Below, one piece after another: positions 61,699 to 64,000 of a stretch of DNA of 64,000 nt. The translations under genes and the position numbers were made by a program. The DNA is taken from positions 117,806-181,805 of the forward strand of contig NZ_JACDSF010000001.1 in the NCBI RefSeq assembly GCF_013449685.1, written 5' to 3'. Position 1 is the stretch's first letter. Each line of letters starts with the position of its first letter. The stretch is from Pectobacterium brasiliense. GTDB lineage: Bacteria > Pseudomonadota > Gammaproteobacteria > Enterobacterales > Enterobacteriaceae. The notes under the pieces were generated by a model that saw nothing but the letters and a program-made list of their open reading frames with translations, was not told where the DNA came from and searched no databases.

Positions 61699-61812
61699 CG
61701 AACGAAAACGAATCAGATTCCCCTGGCTATTATCCCTCTCTGCAATCTGGCGGATGACGGGTATATACTGAGTGAGAAATCACAAAGTCAAAATAAGCTA
61801 AGGGGAATCGTC

Positions 61813-62859
61813 ATGAGTGAGACCGTTCGTGTTGGGCTGCTGGGCTATGGCTATGCCAGTAAGACATTCCACGCGCCGTTGATTGCAGGTACGACGGGTA
61901 TGGAGCTGGTGGCTGTGTCCAGCAGCAGTGCTGAAAAAGTGCATGCGGATTGGGCAAATCTGCGAGTAGAGAAAGATCCTCAGGCGTTATTTAACGATCC
62001 CGATATTGACCTCATTGTTATTCCTACCCCCAATGACACGCACTTTCCGCTGGCGAAACAGGCGCTGGAAGCGGGCAAGCATGTCGTTGTCGATAAACCG
62101 TTTACGGTGACGTTGTCACAAGCATACGACTTGGGCGCTATAGCCGACCGTGTCGGAAAAATGCTTTCTGTTTTCCATAACCGCCGTTGGGACAGCGATT
62201 TTCTGACGCTGAAACAGCTGCTGGCGGCGGGAACGTTAGGAAATGTGGTGTATATGGAATCGCATTTCGATCGCTTCCGTCCCGAGGTTCGCCAGCGCTG
62301 GCGTGAAGACGGCAGCGAAGGCAGCGGGATTTGGTACGATCTGGGGCCGCACTTGCTGGATCAAGCACTGGAGCTGTTTGGTTTACCGGTGGCGATTCAG
62401 GTCGATATGGCACGGTTGAGGCCTGGCAGTAAGGCGATTGATTATTTCCACGCGACGCTGATTTACCCACAACGCCGGGTTGTCCTGCACGCCAGCATGC
62501 TGGTGGCGGCGGCGTCTGCCCGCTATATCGTGCATGGCACACGCGGCAGCTTTGTAAAATACGGTCTTGACCCACAGGAAGATCGCCTGAAAGCGGGTGA
62601 ACGTCCACCGCTGGCCGATTGGGGTCAGGATAAACACGATGGCGTGTTGACACTGTCTCGCGATGGCATCACGGCAGAGCAAACGATCGCCACGATTCCG
62701 GGTAATTATCCGGCTTACTACGCGGCAGTGCGCGATGCGCTGACGGGTAAAGGCGAAAACCCCGTCAGCGTGCATCAGGCGATTCAGGTGATGGAACTGA
62801 TCGAGCTCGGGTTGCTTTCCCACGAGCAGAAAAAAGCCGTCACGGTGAAAAATAGCTAG
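61813..62859 (+). CDS. ydgJ: Gfo/Idh/MocA-family oxidoreductase YdgJ
   Basis: 348 residues. The NAD(P)-binding motif is VGLLGYGYASKTFHAPLI; the EKP-equivalent is VVDKPFT, and the C-terminal domain includes WYDLGPHLLDQALELFG. The substrate is unknown. Position close to cnu (with the ara cluster between) fits the E. coli cnu-blr-ydgJ order. AAGGGGA precedes the start. Confidence 0.94.
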   Translation: MSETVRVGLLGYGYASKTFHAPLIAGTTGMELVAVSSSSAEKVHADWANLRVEKDPQALFNDPDIDLIVIPTPNDTHFPLAKQALEAGKHVVVDKPFTVTLSQAYDLGAIADRVGKMLSVFHNRRWDSDFLTLKQLLAAGTLGNVVYMESHFDRFRPEVRQRWREDGSEGSGIWYDLGPHLLDQALELFGLPVAIQVDMARLRPGSKAIDYFHATLIYPQRRVVLHASMLVAAASARYIVHGTRGSFVKYGLDPQEDRLKAGERPPLADWGQDKHDGVLTLSRDGITAEQTIATIPGNYPAYYAAVRDALTGKGENPVSVHQAIQVMELIELGLLSHEQKKAVTVKNS

Positions 62860-62976
62860 ATTTACCGCGTTTTATTCCAGATAGTTAATGGTTTGTTTAA
62901 ACAGGCGATCTTAGGATCGCCCGTCTTGTTAGCGTGTTCATTCGGCTGATAACAAGCCAGGGGAAAGGTGTCGTGC

Positions 62977-63969
62977 ATGGGGTGGTTACAACGGTTACGT
63001 ATTGATAAATTCTTATTGGTTCTGATTTTGGTGGTGGTGACGGCGTCGGTTCTTCCTGCTGAAGGCTCCGTGAAGGTTTTCTTTGAGCGCCTGACCACGG
63101 CGGCGATTGCTCTGCTGTTCTTTATGCACGGCGCGAAGCTATCGCGTGAAGCGATTAGTGCGGGTATGGGACACTGGCGTTTGCATCTGGTGGTGTTTGC
63201 CAGCACGTTTATTCTGTTTCCGCTGCTGGGAATCGGTATGAGTCTGCTGTCGCCAGTGGTGCTGACGCCGACCTTGTATCTCGGTTTCCTCTATCTGTGT
63301 GCGCTACCCGCGACAGTGCAGTCGGCGATTGCTTATACCTCAATGGCCGGTGGTAACGTGGCGGCGGCGATTTGTAGTGCCTCGGCATCCAGTATTTTGG
63401 GCGTGTTTCTCTCGCCGATTCTGGTCGGTTTGCTGATGCACACGCAAGGGGGAGAAACGGATACACTGCACGCAATTGGTTCTATTATCATGCAGCTAAT
63501 GGTGCCTTTCGTGATTGGTCATCTGTCTCGCCCGCTGATTGCCAAGTGGGTTGAGCGTAACCGTAAGCTGATTAATATTACTGACCGGTCATCAATTCTT
63601 TTGGTGGTGTATGTCGCTTTCAGCGAGGCGGTTGTGCAGGGGATTTGGGGACAGATCAACGTCTGGTCATTGCTGGCCGTCGTCGGTTGTTCGATTGTGC
63701 TGCTAGCGATTGTGCTGGTGGTGAATACGCTGGTTGCTCGGAAGATGGGCTTTAATACCGCCGATGAAATCACCATCGTATTCTGCGGTTCGAAGAAGAG
63801 CCTAGCGAATGGGATCCCGATGGCAAACGTGCTATTTCCTGCCGCCGCTGTCGGTGCGATGGTACTGCCGCTGATGATTTTCCACCAAATTCAACTGATG
63901 GTCTGCGCTGCGCTGGCTCAGCGCTATGCTAAGCGGATAAACAAGGAACAGGATACGCCTCGTCAGTAA
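62977..63969 (+). CDS. Bile acid:sodium symporter family transporter, YfeH-like
   Basis: 330 residues from ATG 62977; GTG 62968 is a possible alternative start. About nine to ten membrane helices. LTTAAIALLFFMHGAKLSREAI, ALPATVQSAIAYTSMAGGNVAAAICSASASS and FCGSKKSLANGIPMANVLF match the SBF-like YfeH family. The substrate is not known. The gene ends 31 bp before the window edge. Confidence 0.9.
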   Translation: MGWLQRLRIDKFLLVLILVVVTASVLPAEGSVKVFFERLTTAAIALLFFMHGAKLSREAISAGMGHWRLHLVVFASTFILFPLLGIGMSLLSPVVLTPTLYLGFLYLCALPATVQSAIAYTSMAGGNVAAAICSASASSILGVFLSPILVGLLMHTQGGETDTLHAIGSIIMQLMVPFVIGHLSRPLIAKWVERNRKLINITDRSSILLVVYVAFSEAVVQGIWGQINVWSLLAVVGCSIVLLAIVLVVNTLVARKMGFNTADEITIVFCGSKKSLANGIPMANVLFPAAAVGAMVLPLMIFHQIQLMVCAALAQRYAKRINKEQDTPRQ

Positions 63970-64000
63970 GCGATTATCGGTCTCTCGCATCATGCAAAAC

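Overview
The window is chromosomal DNA of a gammaproteobacterium of the order Enterobacterales, most likely a pectinolytic soft-rot bacterium of the Pectobacterium type. Gene content and order largely follow the Escherichia coli 27-28 min (adhE-opp-cls-tonB-trp-topA-cysB) and 36-37 min (dtpA-nth-rsx-cnu-ydgJ) regions, while trpG and trpD are separate genes, a KdgM-type oligogalacturonate porin is present and an arabinose import/catabolism cluster is inserted. Genus assignment is inference from protein resemblance and synteny; no rRNA gene is present.

Layout. 1-2421: adhE (minus, cut by the window edge), then about 1 kb of AT-rich non-coding DNA with an orphan Fur box and a possible small RNA. 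3430-10866: oligopeptide ABC operon with two tandem oppA genes, then oppB, C, D, F. 11086-20475: yciU, clsA, yciY, a methyl-accepting chemotaxis gene, yciI, tonB, yciA, yciB, yciC, ompW (FNR box upstream) and a kdgM-like porin. 20861-27717: trpLEGDCBA on the minus strand with a complete TrpR operator/promoter, WW leader peptide and attenuator. 27816-29483: rnm (yciV) and yciO.

29637-35581 is a compact mobile element of about 5.9 kb bounded by an 18-bp direct repeat. It lies immediately upstream of rluB and carries a tyrosine integrase, an HUH rolling-circle type initiator of the YagK/YfjJ-inovirus Gp2 family, a short Fur-like regulator behind a palindromic operator candidate, a serine recombinase behind six GATACC/GGTATC repeats arranged like a res site, a zinc-ribbon membrane protein and two small exported proteins. 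It has no capsid, transposase or conjugation genes. This is the part of the window most likely to be undescribed.

35597-44129: rluB, btuR, yciK, sohB, an exact 127-bp ERIC element, yciN, topA, cysB. 44260-53215: dtpA, nth and the rsxABCDGE electron-transport operon, then cnu. 53494-61698: arabinose module with araBA diverging from araFGH-araC; araD is not here. 61813-63969: ydgJ and a YfeH-like transporter.

Functionally the window combines peptide import (Opp, Dtp), tryptophan synthesis, envelope functions (ClsA, TonB, OmpW, KdgM, YciB), redox/SoxR control (Rsx), arabinose use and core DNA topology/repair genes (TopA, Nth). Apart from the mobile element these are ordinary host genes; variable genes sit between conserved blocks (chemoreceptor, KdgM porin, element, ara cluster).
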